A stretch of 64,000 nt of DNA. It comes from G963664115 sp965263045. GTDB taxonomy: Bacteria > Acidobacteriota > Terriglobia > 20CM-2-55-15. Shown here piece by piece: positions 18,297-27,263 of the stretch. Position 1 is the stretch's first letter. Every line of letters begins with the position of its first letter. The DNA is taken from positions 3,782,001 to 3,846,000 of the forward strand of contig CBDHGK010000041.1 in assembly GCA_965263045.1 (NCBI GenBank), in the 5' to 3' direction. The notes under the pieces were generated by a model, which worked only from the letters and a program-made list of their open reading frames with translations, was not told the DNA's origin and ran no database searches. The translations under genes were made by a program, and so were the position numbers.

Positions 18297-19487
18297 CTAG
18301 TCCGCCATCTCGATCCGCCTCAGGCGGCCGGGACCGTCGTCAACAAACACAGTGTAGTAGAGCATTCCATCCGGGCCCATCTGGATGTCTCGGACCTGCT
18401 CTTCGGGCACAATGAACAAGTCTTCCTGGTCAATCCGGCCATTTTCGTCGTACCCGACGCGGCGGATATGCTGGTCGTTCATGCTCCCCACAAATACGTT
18501 GTTCCGCCATGCGGAAAACCGGTCACCGGTATAGAAAGCGATCCCGGATACGCGGATCTGAGGGTCAAATCCGACGAATGCCGGGCTTAGATCCACACCA
18601 TCAGGCATCGGCAAGTATGCCTGGCTGGTGCCCCCGCCCGAGTTCGTATAGGGCCACCCGTAGTTGCCGCCGGGAGCGAGAATGTTGATCTCGTCACCGT
18701 GCGAGATGGCCCAGATTTCCCCCGTTTCCGGATGAACCGCCATGCCGTGAATGTTCTGATGTCCGACAGTGAAGATCTCGGTTCGTGCACCCGCCCGGCC
18801 CGCGAATGGATTGCCGTCGGGCACGCCGCCGTCGTCAAGCAACCGTACGCTCTTGCCCTTGTGAGTGGTCATGTCCTGGGCGGCCGCAATATCGCCGCCG
18901 ACGCTGGCCGACATATGGAGGGTGTGGTCGGGAGCGAACGCAAGCCGGGCGTTCTGTCGCCCGTTCGTCATCGCCCACGCGTCGGCTAGGAAAATCTCCC
19001 TCACCCCGGTCAATCCCGATCCATCGAAGCTTCCCCGGGCCACGGCCTCGGTGACACCCTGCTCACCCATCGTGTTGTAGCTCAAATAGACCACGCCGTT
19101 TTCTGCGAAGTCGGGGTGAAGGGCGAGGTCCATCAACCCGTGCGATGGAGGATTCGAGTACACGTCGGGCACACCGGTAACGGGATCTGGAACGAGTTCG
19201 CCGTCACGGATAACGCGCAGCTGGCCACCCATCTCGGTGACGAGGATGCTGCCGTCGGGCAGGAACCGAAAGCTGTAGGGATGCGTCAGTCCCTCGGCGA
19301 CGGTGTGGAGACCAATTCTGTATTCGCTGGTTTCAAAGACCTCGGAAGAGGTATCGGCGTTGACGTCGGCTTCGGCTTGCTCGGTCGCGGGCGTGCAACC
19401 GGACACGAACGCGAGTGTCAACCACATTGCCATGGTGCCACAGAACGCGAATGGGTTGCGACCGGCCAGTGAAGACCTGCGGTTCAT
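18297..19487 (-). CDS. PQQ-dependent sugar (glucose/sorbosone) dehydrogenase-like lipoprotein
   Basis: A 396-residue lipoprotein: signal peptide with a lipobox-like FVSGC near residue 31. The body is the soluble-glucose-dehydrogenase six-bladed propeller, with LTHPYSFRFLPDGSILVTEM, GQNARLAFAPDHTLHMS-type blades, GHQNIHGMAVHPETGEIWA (the His-x-Asn pattern near the PQQ site) and NYGWPY, a hallmark of this family. Likely a periplasmic PQQ-dependent aldose or alcohol oxidase, although many homologues have not been shown to bind PQQ. AGGAGG precedes the ATG by seven bases. Confidence 0.85.
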   Translation of the reverse strand: MNRRSSLAGRNPFAFCGTMAMWLTLAFVSGCTPATEQAEADVNADTSSEVFETSEYRIGLHTVAEGLTHPYSFRFLPDGSILVTEMGGQLRVIRDGELVPDPVTGVPDVYSNPPSHGLMDLALHPDFAENGVVYLSYNTMGEQGVTEAVARGSFDGSGLTGVREIFLADAWAMTNGRQNARLAFAPDHTLHMSASVGGDIAAAQDMTTHKGKSVRLLDDGGVPDGNPFAGRAGARTEIFTVGHQNIHGMAVHPETGEIWAISHGDEINILAPGGNYGWPYTNSGGGTSQAYLPMPDGVDLSPAFVGFDPQIRVSGIAFYTGDRFSAWRNNVFVGSMNDQHIRRVGYDENGRIDQEDLFIVPEEQVRDIQMGPDGMLYYTVFVDDGPGRLRRIEMAD

Positions 19488-19864
19488 AACGGACCTCCTT
19501 GAGGAGCGCGGGAGTCAATCGGCAGTGACCGGATACACAGCCGGGTCCCTGGCAGATTGTCGAAACGAACCTGGCGGATCGTTGAATCCACAGGCGAAAG
19601 TGAGCGCGGATCGACCTCGACCAAGGATGCCTACTATATCATGTCGGTCGATGGGTGAATCAGTGCGGAACTGGCTCCTCGGGGTACCGTTGGGCCAGGC
19701 AGAATCCGTCCGTTTCGAGGACCGGGTCCGTCGGCGCTGACCCTCCGCTTCGATCGGATGCGGTTCATCGAAAGCGCCCGGGAACTTCGGGATTCCACTG
19801 AACGTTTTGTGCGTATGAAAACGATGGAATCGGCACGGCGACACGCCGACTTTTACTAAACGTG
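19488..19864. other. Intergenic region, nothing recognised
   Basis: About 377 bp upstream of the sugar dehydrogenase and downstream of miaE. No gene or repeat recognised; the dehydrogenase promoter is presumably here. Confidence 0.4.
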
Positions 19865-20449
19865 TCAGCTATGCATACGCGGCAAGACGTCACCGGATTT
19901 GATGATCTTCGCCTCTTCAGCAGCCAAATCATCGAGACGCTGGCAAACCTCGTCTTCAGCACCGTACATCCCGGCGAGCCGTAAGTAAATGGTGTGATGC
20001 CGGGCTTCCGTTTCAGAGAGGCTGCCGTAGAAATCAGCCAGTCCCCTGTCGGTGAGGTTCTCGTGCAGCAGGCCAAAGCGTTCACACGAACGGGCCTCGA
20101 TCAAGGCGGCCACCAGCAACCGATCAATCGCGCGCACGGGTTCTGACTTGCGAACAAGATCATTCAACCGCCGACCGTACTGAGTCGGCTTGTTGCGACG
20201 AAAAGGAATTCCACGCTGCCTGAGAAGCTCCAGCACCAAGTGAAAATGCTCAAGCTCTTCGTTGACGATGACCGTCATCGCGCGACATAGTTCTTCGTTG
20301 TCAACGTAGGCAAAAATCAGATTCATCGCGTTGCCGGCCGCCTTCCGCTCGCAGTGGGCATGGTCGATCAGCACCTCGTCAAGATGTGTTTCGACCTGGT
20401 CGAGCCAGCGGGTGGGTGATTTCGATTTGAGGTTCAGCATTGATGACAA
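19865..20449 (-). CDS. miaE: tRNA-(ms[2]io[6]A)-hydroxylase MiaE
   Basis: A 194-residue protein of the non-haem diiron ferritin-like MiaE family. It hydroxylates the isopentenyl side chain of ms2i6A37 in tRNAs that read codons starting with U. The four-helix diiron ligands are visible: DHAHCERKAAGNAM (Glu and His of helix 1), VNEELEHFHLV (Glu and E-x-x-H), IEARSCERF and SETEARHHTIY. The length is close to that of the enterobacterial enzyme. An ATG three codons downstream is also a possible start. MiaE is found mainly in proteobacteria, which supports the taxonomic reading. Confidence 0.9.
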   Translation of the reverse strand: MSSMLNLKSKSPTRWLDQVETHLDEVLIDHAHCERKAAGNAMNLIFAYVDNEELCRAMTVIVNEELEHFHLVLELLRQRGIPFRRNKPTQYGRRLNDLVRKSEPVRAIDRLLVAALIEARSCERFGLLHENLTDRGLADFYGSLSETEARHHTIYLRLAGMYGAEDEVCQRLDDLAAEEAKIIKSGDVLPRMHS

Positions 20450-20616
20450 TCATAGTAGCCGACGGGGGAACTGACAATGGGTGGCGGAGGACCGTTGGGC
20501 ACGCCCGAGTCACAGTTTTCGCTTGTCCCCCGGGCGGAATCCGCCTCCAGAATTGGCAGATCTGAGTTCGATAGACTATACCCGCAGAATGGAGCCGTGC
20601 GCATGGACCGTGTACT

Positions 20617-22464
20617 ATGGGGCAGAGCATGACGGATAAGAAACCGAATAAGAAGATCGCCTACTCCGACGCAATGATCGAAGCCAGGGCGCTGGTACAT
20701 CGGCACCGGCGACGCCTGATGCTCGGCCTGGGCCTCATGCTGCTCAACAGGATGCTGGGTCTGGTGATGCCGGCATCGACCAAGTACGTTATTGACGAGG
20801 TGATCGGCAACGGGCGAACCGAACTGCTGATGACCGTGGCCTTTGCCGTGGCATGCGCCATCTTGTTGCAGGCGATTACGACGTTTGCGTTGTCGCAGAT
20901 TATGGGCGTGGCCGCTCAGCGGGCGATCACCGAAATGCGCAAACGCGTGTTCAAACATGTCAGCCGCCTGCCCGTCAGTTACTTTGACTCCAAGAAAACC
21001 GGAGAGATGATTGCACGAATCATGACTGATGCCGAGGGCATCCGTAATCTGGTGGGTACGGGCCTTGTGCAACTGACCGGAGGCGTCCTGACGGCGATCC
21101 TGGCCCTGGGCGTGTTGTTCTACCTGAACTGGTACCTGACGTTGATCACCATGGTGGTTTTGGGCCTGTTCGGCGCCGTGCTGGCCGTCACTTTCAAACG
21201 CCTGCGTCCCCTGTTTCGGAAGCGGGGCGAATTGATCGCCGATGTCACGGGACGGTTGTCGGAGTCGCTGGCCGGCGTCCGGGTCATCAAAACCTACACG
21301 GCAGAACGGCGCGAAGATCTTGTCTTTGCCCGCCACGTTCACAGGCTGTTCCGGAACATTGCCAAGTCCATGACCGGGACGTCTTTCGTGATGGCGTTTT
21401 CATCCGCCGTGATCGGTACAATCGGCCTCGTCATCTTCGTCGTCGGCGGACAGGCCGTCGTGCGCGGCGACATGACACTGGGCGACCTGTTCATGTACGT
21501 CGCCTTCACGGGCACCATGGCAATGCCCGTCGTGCAGCTGGCCAACATCGGGACGCAAATCACCGAAGCGTTCGCCGGGCTGGATCGGATCCGGGAAATC
21601 ATGGACATGAAGACCGAGGACGATGAAGACGCCGAACGCGCGAGCGTTGGCGAGCTGAGGGGAGACATTGAGTTCCAGGGTGTCTGGTTTGAGTATGACG
21701 CGGGCGTGCCCGTTCTCCGGGACGTGTCGTTTCGAGCTCCGGCTGGATCGACGACTGCTCTGGTAGGTTCGAGCGGCTCGGGCAAGAGCACGCTCATCAG
21801 CCTTGTACTGAACTTCAATCAACCGCAGAATGGCCACGTGTTGGTCGATGGCCGGGATCTGTGGGGACTCAAGCTCGGTGAGTACCGCAAACTCCTTGGC
21901 GCTGTTTTTCAGGACAACTTCCTGTTCGATGGGACGATCGGCGAGAACGTGGCCTTCGCGAATCCATCGGCGAACAAGGATCAAGTGGCCGAGGCTTGCC
22001 GCATCGCCCATTGCGCAGAATTCATCGATCGGTTTGAGAACGGTTATGACACGATCGTGGGTGAGCGGGGCGTAAAGCTCTCCGGTGGCCAGCGGCAGCG
22101 CGTGGCCATCGCCCGGGCGGTCCTGGCCGACCCCCGCATTCTCATTCTCGACGAAGCCACATCCAGCCTCGATTCAGAGAGCGAAGCGATGATCCAGGAC
22201 GGGTTGCGGGCGTTGCGACGGGGCCGCACAAGCTTCGTTATCGCTCACAGGCTGTCGACGATTCGCACCTCGGACCAGATCCTGGTGCTGGAGGGCGGAG
22301 AGATCGTCGAGCGTGGCAGTCACGACACCCTCATGGCACTCGACGGACGCTATAAGGAATTGCACGACCGCCAGTACCAGTTCGAAACGAACCAATTCAT
22401 CAATCCCGGCGAGGACTTCACTCCCGAGCCTGAAGAAGCGACGCCGGCCGGTCCGCGGGGATAG
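20617..22464 (+). CDS. ABC exporter with fused membrane and ATPase domains (MsbA-like)
   Basis: A 615-residue half-transporter. Six membrane segments fill residues 30-320, followed by the nucleotide-binding domain: Walker A GSSGSGKST near residue 384, Q-loop VFQDNFLFDGTI, signature LSGGQRQRVAIARA, Walker B ILILDEATSS and the switch His in IAHRLSTI. It should work as a homodimer in the inner membrane, exporting a lipid or amphipathic compound. MsbA is the nearest familiar type, but no lipid A gene sits nearby. ATG at 20617 or 20629 are both possible; neither has a strong ribosome binding site. Confidence 0.85.
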   Translation: MGQSMTDKKPNKKIAYSDAMIEARALVHRHRRRLMLGLGLMLLNRMLGLVMPASTKYVIDEVIGNGRTELLMTVAFAVACAILLQAITTFALSQIMGVAAQRAITEMRKRVFKHVSRLPVSYFDSKKTGEMIARIMTDAEGIRNLVGTGLVQLTGGVLTAILALGVLFYLNWYLTLITMVVLGLFGAVLAVTFKRLRPLFRKRGELIADVTGRLSESLAGVRVIKTYTAERREDLVFARHVHRLFRNIAKSMTGTSFVMAFSSAVIGTIGLVIFVVGGQAVVRGDMTLGDLFMYVAFTGTMAMPVVQLANIGTQITEAFAGLDRIREIMDMKTEDDEDAERASVGELRGDIEFQGVWFEYDAGVPVLRDVSFRAPAGSTTALVGSSGSGKSTLISLVLNFNQPQNGHVLVDGRDLWGLKLGEYRKLLGAVFQDNFLFDGTIGENVAFANPSANKDQVAEACRIAHCAEFIDRFENGYDTIVGERGVKLSGGQRQRVAIARAVLADPRILILDEATSSLDSESEAMIQDGLRALRRGRTSFVIAHRLSTIRTSDQILVLEGGEIVERGSHDTLMALDGRYKELHDRQYQFETNQFINPGEDFTPEPEEATPAGPRG

Positions 22465-22488
22465 CTAAAGTGACACGGCCCGTTGTCA

Positions 22489-23814
22489 TCAGCCCTCATA
22501 TTGCAACACGTTCAAGCCGGCATTCCAGTCACTGACATACATCAGGCCATCGGGCCTCACATAGACATCGGCAGCCTTGGCCGCAGGCCTCACCGCCGGA
22601 CGGGGATCGATCATCCGCTGCGGGGTGGGCCCCACCCAGTAGGCGATCTCGCTGGGCGCGAATGCGTCGCCGATATCAAACACGCGTACGCCTGCATTGT
22701 TGTAGGTTGCGAAGAGGATCTCCTCGCTCTGAAAGCTGCCGGGCCGGTTTTCGTGCAGGTTGTGCGGTCCGAACGTTCCGAGGGTGCAGAAGTCGCGCTC
22801 ACTGGGAGTCGGTAATGTTGAGATCGGCACGGGGTTGTCAGGGGCACGCACGTCGACGACGAAGGTATGGAAGGTCCCTTTGGCACACATTTCTGCGTTG
22901 GCTTCATCGGCCACAACGACGAGATCGCGGCCCGGCAACGGAAGGGCAGTGTGGGTGCCTCCTGGGAAAGGCGGAGACCAGTTGATATGTGACAGGAGCG
23001 CGGGGTTTGTGGGGTCACTGATATCGTGGATCGTGAGGCCGCCATCGCGCCAGGCGGCATAGCCGCGCGCACCGGAGGTGATCATGTGGTGCAGAGCGTT
23101 CCGGCGCCCCTCCCCCGGTGCAGCTTCCTCGCCTGCCCCACGATTCATTCCGGGTAGCCACCAGCGCGAAACAATCTCCGGGTTGGTGATGTCGTTCAGA
23201 TCGACGATGGCCAGAATGTGGTCGGTAAAACCATCAAAATGTGCCGCGACATAGGCATAGCGCCCCCCGGTCCACCACAGCCGGTTGATGCCGAGGCCCG
23301 GCATCTCGAGAAAAGCAATCTCGCGCATCTCTTCAGGCTGGGAGATGTCGTGAATGCTCAAGCCGGAACGGAATTCCCGACGCTCGGTGATGCTGTCGAC
23401 GAGGGCGTTTTCGAAATAACTGCGCATATTGTCGTACGACTGCATCGCGACGATGTTCGCGCCGTTGGCGAGCAACAGCAGGTCTTCGGCGACCTGGAGG
23501 TGATGTGTGCGTGTGTTACCGCCCGGGGTGAAAAAGCCTGCGGGCCTCAATTGACGCGGATCCCGGGCATCGAGGATCGTCACGCCGTCACTGAACATGT
23601 GGCCTACGTACAGGTGGTCCCGGTTGAACATGACCTGGACGCTGTCGGGACGGCCGCCAATATCGCTGTACGACAGGTGGCGAATACCCTGGCCAATGCC
23701 TTCGGGCGGAATCGCACCCTGGGGCGCTTCACCTCCAACCTCCGGTCCGTTGTCCCGGATGCACGACGACGCTCCGAGACTGATCAAACCCAGCATCCAT
23801 TCACGGCGATTCAT
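22489..23814 (-). CDS. LVIVD-repeat secreted propeller (lipoprotein or Tat-like)
   Basis: A 441-residue protein. The chosen ATG has GTGAGG six bases upstream and opens MNRREWMLGLISLGASSC, a short signal with twin Arg and a possible lipobox cysteine; an upstream start would add 44 unlikely residues. LVIVD-type repeats follow: VGHMFSDGVTILDARDP, LSIHDISQPEEMREIAFLE, LAIVDLNDITNPEIV, LTIHDISDPTNPALLSHIN. These proteins are extracellular seven-bladed propellers of unknown function. The gene is convergent with the ABC exporter and divergent from the DUF6152-like gene. Confidence 0.75.
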   Translation of the reverse strand: MNRREWMLGLISLGASSCIRDNGPEVGGEAPQGAIPPEGIGQGIRHLSYSDIGGRPDSVQVMFNRDHLYVGHMFSDGVTILDARDPRQLRPAGFFTPGGNTRTHHLQVAEDLLLLANGANIVAMQSYDNMRSYFENALVDSITERREFRSGLSIHDISQPEEMREIAFLEMPGLGINRLWWTGGRYAYVAAHFDGFTDHILAIVDLNDITNPEIVSRWWLPGMNRGAGEEAAPGEGRRNALHHMITSGARGYAAWRDGGLTIHDISDPTNPALLSHINWSPPFPGGTHTALPLPGRDLVVVADEANAEMCAKGTFHTFVVDVRAPDNPVPISTLPTPSERDFCTLGTFGPHNLHENRPGSFQSEEILFATYNNAGVRVFDIGDAFAPSEIAYWVGPTPQRMIDPRPAVRPAAKAADVYVRPDGLMYVSDWNAGLNVLQYEG

Positions 23815-23959
23815 AAGTTGCCTCACGTAAGTTAGATCGGGGTGTTCAAGACGCGATCCGGGACCACTCCCCTGCTCTGAAATCCTTTTCTCCGAATGAC
23901 AAACGGGGTCGTCGGCAGTGAGGGACGCTCCGAAATCGCGACGCACATCCCAGAAAATT

Positions 23960-23988
23960 TTGACCTCTTTTGGCGTCTAGTATATAAC
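23960..23988 (+). promoter_or_regulatory. Sigma-70-type promoter for the DUF6152-like gene
   Basis: TTGACC and TATAAC separated by 17 bp, with AGGAGG at 24001 and the ATG at 24017. Spacing to the start leaves a short leader of about 20 bases. Confidence 0.6.
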
Positions 23989-24016
23989 CGGATCACCATC
24001 AGGAGGTTTTTGGTTC

Positions 24017-24448
24017 ATGCAGAGCGCATTAGCTCGTGGAGCAGCAATGGCCCTGGGTCTGATTTTGATGTCGGTACACACCCTCGCACATCACGGGGAT
24101 GCCGGCCGCTATGAGGACACCCTGACCACGGTATCGGGAAACGTCCTGGAGCTTCAGCTTGTCAATCCCCATTCGTTCCTACTGCTCGAGGTCACCGAAG
24201 CCAACGGCGACACTGTCCGGTGGATGGGAGAACTGAGTCGTCCGGCCACCCTGAGGGGCTGGTGCTGGAACGAAGATGTGATCAAGGCGGGAGATCGGGT
24301 CACGATGGTCGGCCGGCGTCGCAAGAACGGCCAGCCCTATATGAGCGTCTCTGAAGAATCCCGGGTGATCGATGCGAACGGAAAAGAGATCTACCGCGGA
24401 AACGAACCGGGCCAGCGCAACCAGCCGGGACCATGCGCCCAGGAATAA
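24017..24448 (+). CDS. Secreted DUF6152-like protein
   Basis: A 143-residue exported protein with a signal peptide ending near LAHH. The body has the pattern seen in the DUF6152 family: HHGDAGRYED near the start, then VSGNVLELQLVNPHSFL and a late block GDRVTMVGRRRKNGQP, ending RVIDANGKEIY. The function of the family is unknown; the fold looks like a small beta-barrel. It has its own promoter and a strong ribosome binding site. It may form an operon with the FG-GAP gene 12 bp downstream. Confidence 0.7.
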   Translation: MQSALARGAAMALGLILMSVHTLAHHGDAGRYEDTLTTVSGNVLELQLVNPHSFLLLEVTEANGDTVRWMGELSRPATLRGWCWNEDVIKAGDRVTMVGRRRKNGQPYMSVSEESRVIDANGKEIYRGNEPGQRNQPGPCAQE

Positions 24449-24460
24449 GCGGCCGCAAGC

Positions 24461-25996
24461 GTGATGATGGGCGTTAATAAGGCTCTCGCTGCCGGGCTGC
24501 TGTTGCTCGCCGCCTGCGCTCCCGAGGGCGGAACCGAAGTGGGGACGACCGCGACGGGGACCCCTCCGCCCGCATGGAACCAGGTGCGTCAGATCAAGGC
24601 CCTGAGCCCGGCTGCTGGAGACCAGTTCGGACACGCGATCGCCCTCAGCGGTGACGGCCGAACGCTCGCCGTCAGCGCACCAATGGACTCGAGCGCGCTC
24701 ACGGGCGTCCATGACGCCGATCCCGACGGGTCCGACGACTCCGCCTACAGTTCCGGCGCCGTGTATGTCTACGCCGGCGAGGACTGGACCCGGCAGGCCT
24801 TCATCAAAGCCTCCAACACCGGATCGAGCGATCAGTTCGGTTCCGCCCTCGCCCTGAGCGCGGACGGCAACACGCTGGCCGTGTCCGCCCCCTTCGAGGA
24901 CAGCAGCGCGACCGGCATCAATGGCGAACAGTCCGACAACTCTGTAAACCAGTCCGGCGCCGTATACATCTATACGCGCACGGGGAATACCTGGACCCAG
25001 GATGCCTATGTCAAGCCTTCGAACACCGGTGATCCCGCAGGAGGAGACACGTTCGGCTACACGATCGCGCTGAGTGACGACGGCCGGACACTCGCGGTAG
25101 GCGCCCCGAGTGAAGACAGTGCGGACAGCGGCATCGATGGCAATGAGAGGGACAACTCGGCCATCGCCGCCGGTGCCGTATACGTGTTTGCCCGGCCCGA
25201 CGGCGGGACGTGGTCGCAGCAGGCTTACGTCAAGAGCTCCACAACCCGTGCGAACATACTGTTCGGCTACTCGGTCGCACTCGATGCCAACGGCGACCGA
25301 TTGGCCGCGGGGGCCTACGACGAAGACGGCGGGAGAGGAGCAGCGTTCGTCTTCACACGCAGCGACGATACCTGGAGCGAACAGGCGCGCCTGCAGGCGT
25401 CGAACACGGAGCCCGGAGACTCGATGGGGGCGTGGGTCACGATCAGCGACGACGGCAACACGGTAGCGGCAGGGGCGGCCGACGAAGATAGTTTTCTGAC
25501 CGGCGTCAACCCGGGAGACCAGGGCGGGGATGATCAAGCCACCAATACCTCTGCCGGCGCCGCGTACGTGTTCGCAGCCGCCGAGAGCGGGTGGTCTCAG
25601 CAGGCCTATGTCAAAGCCTCGAACGCCGGACACGAAGACTGGTTTGGCGTCCGCCTCGCTCTCAGCGGTGACGGCAACACCCTGATCGTGGGCGCGCCCA
25701 ATGAAGACAGCGCGGCTACGGGCTTCGACGGGGATCAGGACAACGACTCGGCCCAGGAGGCCGGTGCCGTGTACGTCTACACCCTCACGAACGGGGGCTG
25801 GACCCATGAGGACTACGTTAAGGGCTCGAACACGGAGGAATTCGACGAGTTCGGCAGTTCCGTCGCTCTCAACGAGGACGGTACAGTCATGGCGGTGGGC
25901 GCCCGCTTCGAAGACAGCGGCGCTGGAGATCCAAACGGCATCGAGACCGACAACTCGGTCCCGGACTCCGGTGCGGCCTACGTTTTCGTGCGGTAG
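24461..25996 (+). CDS. FG-GAP / integrin-like beta-propeller lipoprotein
   Basis: A 511-residue protein with a lipoprotein signal (LLLLAAC at about residue 19). Seven to eight tandem FG-GAP-type blades of about 60 residues follow, each with the pattern D-x-F-G-x-x-x-A-L-S-x-D-G-x-T-L-A-V-x-A-P and E-D-S, then G-A-V-Y-V-Y. The acidic E-D-S/D-N-D loops suggest calcium binding. Such proteins are surface or periplasmic adhesins or scaffold proteins; no enzymatic motif is seen. The repeats also align at the DNA level, so the number of blades may vary between strains. Confidence 0.8.
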   Translation: MMMGVNKALAAGLLLLAACAPEGGTEVGTTATGTPPPAWNQVRQIKALSPAAGDQFGHAIALSGDGRTLAVSAPMDSSALTGVHDADPDGSDDSAYSSGAVYVYAGEDWTRQAFIKASNTGSSDQFGSALALSADGNTLAVSAPFEDSSATGINGEQSDNSVNQSGAVYIYTRTGNTWTQDAYVKPSNTGDPAGGDTFGYTIALSDDGRTLAVGAPSEDSADSGIDGNERDNSAIAAGAVYVFARPDGGTWSQQAYVKSSTTRANILFGYSVALDANGDRLAAGAYDEDGGRGAAFVFTRSDDTWSEQARLQASNTEPGDSMGAWVTISDDGNTVAAGAADEDSFLTGVNPGDQGGDDQATNTSAGAAYVFAAAESGWSQQAYVKASNAGHEDWFGVRLALSGDGNTLIVGAPNEDSAATGFDGDQDNDSAQEAGAVYVYTLTNGGWTHEDYVKGSNTEEFDEFGSSVALNEDGTVMAVGARFEDSGAGDPNGIETDNSVPDSGAAYVFVR

Positions 25997-26089
25997 CCAA
26001 CCGACACACTTCGACCCACACTTCGACTTATTCGGGGGCAAAGTCAGGCGTGTCTCAGTTCGCCTGTACTCCCCGCGGCTTGAGCCGAC

Positions 26090-26797
26090 TCATTTCAGTT
26101 CGAACTCTACGATCTCTATGCGGGTCGTGCCAATATTGCGGAGCCCCCGCCCCACTCCGGGCTCCTGCCAATAGAACTCCCCGCTATCGAGCATCCAACC
26201 GCGGTCCGCTTGTCCGGCCACGGTCTCGACAAGTTCGCCCCCATCCAGCACGATTCTGATGCCCGGGGCCGTCTGTCCAATTCCCGCCGCCGACTGGCCC
26301 GGCTCCAGCACGAGCCTCCAGGCGCGCACACGCTCGTTATCCATGATCTGGGAATAAGCGGAAACGTTCGCACGGATCGATGGGGTGTACTGCCCCGGAT
26401 CGCGATTCCGAAATATAAAGGACACGTTGTGGAACGGCGTCTCTCCGATATTGGTGGCCTTGTGCGTCTTCGGTCCTTCTTTGCTGTAGGCCGTGTAGGT
26501 CGCCCGACCCCGTTGCCGGGGTGGGACCCGGGTCACCTCCGTCGACCCCAGGTCCTGATTGTTCCTGTCGGCAGGAACGATATTGACCGATACGCTGTCT
26601 TCAGTGTGCGTGTGGTATCCCGTATTCCGGCCGGGTGGAATCAGGATTTTCAACACCGTGACGTATTCGTTTGTGAACACCGGAAGGTGATAGGGCGCCT
26701 CGAGAATCGGCACGCCCGCTTCCTCTGTCTGCGCCATCGCCGGCTGGGCGAGGGAGAAGGCGAAAGCGACAAGAGATAGCACGCTTAGGGGCCTCAT
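26090..26797 (-). CDS. Secreted two-cupin protein
   Basis: A 235-residue protein; GGAGG six bases before the chosen ATG, which opens a signal peptide ending QPAMAQ. Two cupin-like halves follow. The first has IPPGRNTGYHTHTEDSV, the first cupin motif with two His and a Glu; the second repeats the fold (LEPGQSAAGIGQ and VLDGGELVETV) but has lost the His ligands, so it is probably structural. The metal and substrate are unknown. It stands alone on the minus strand after the FG-GAP gene. Confidence 0.7.
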   Translation of the reverse strand: MRPLSVLSLVAFAFSLAQPAMAQTEEAGVPILEAPYHLPVFTNEYVTVLKILIPPGRNTGYHTHTEDSVSVNIVPADRNNQDLGSTEVTRVPPRQRGRATYTAYSKEGPKTHKATNIGETPFHNVSFIFRNRDPGQYTPSIRANVSAYSQIMDNERVRAWRLVLEPGQSAAGIGQTAPGIRIVLDGGELVETVAGQADRGWMLDSGEFYWQEPGVGRGLRNIGTTRIEIVEFELK

Positions 26798-26999
26798 AGA
26801 TTCCTCCAGAGGGATAATAAACTTCAGTGAGGCGCGGAAGTCCATCAACAACCGCACCTGTAGCTGTCAATCTACCCGTCACTTCGATCAAGCGAATTGA
26901 TACTTCTTACGTTCGAACTCAGACCGCCAGTTCTCGTCAGTTCACCCCACCGGGCGTCGGCTTAACTTGACCATGTCGGCCCGCTTTGACCCGGGGGAG

Positions 27000-27182
27000 T
27001 CAGCGTATCTGAACCTTCACGATCTTTGACGGCGGACGGTAGGAGGGAATCCAGAATGTCGGCCGTTCGGTTCCTCTTTCCACCCTAAGGTCGCGAACTT
27101 CGTAAGGTCCCGGCATAAAGAATTCGGTAACTGCCTCCGTGTTCATATCGATACGGAAAATTCGATTGCTGTAGAAATACAA
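27000..27182 (-). pseudogene. C-terminal remnant of a Vgb-like propeller protein
   Basis: Sixty codons with SNRIFRIDMNTEAVTEFFMP, then PYEVRDL and FWIPSYRPPSKIVKVQ. This is the final blade and tail of virginiamycin-B-lyase/carboxypeptidase-regulatory-type propeller proteins of the kind at 2625. There is no signal peptide, no ribosome binding site and nothing of the other blades upstream, so this is a remnant of a deleted gene. Confidence 0.5.
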
Positions 27183-27263
27183 TTTCCAGTTCTTTCAAGC
27201 AAAATCCTATGCCTGCAACGGGGTCACTTCAAGGACAAAAGGCGGGTGGTATATTCTAACGCG

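Noticed and set aside
24179..26041. 620-codon open frame antisense to the FG-GAP gene
   Set aside because: It mirrors the repeats of the FG-GAP gene in the opposite strand, has no family pattern, and GC-rich coding DNA commonly leaves such frames open.
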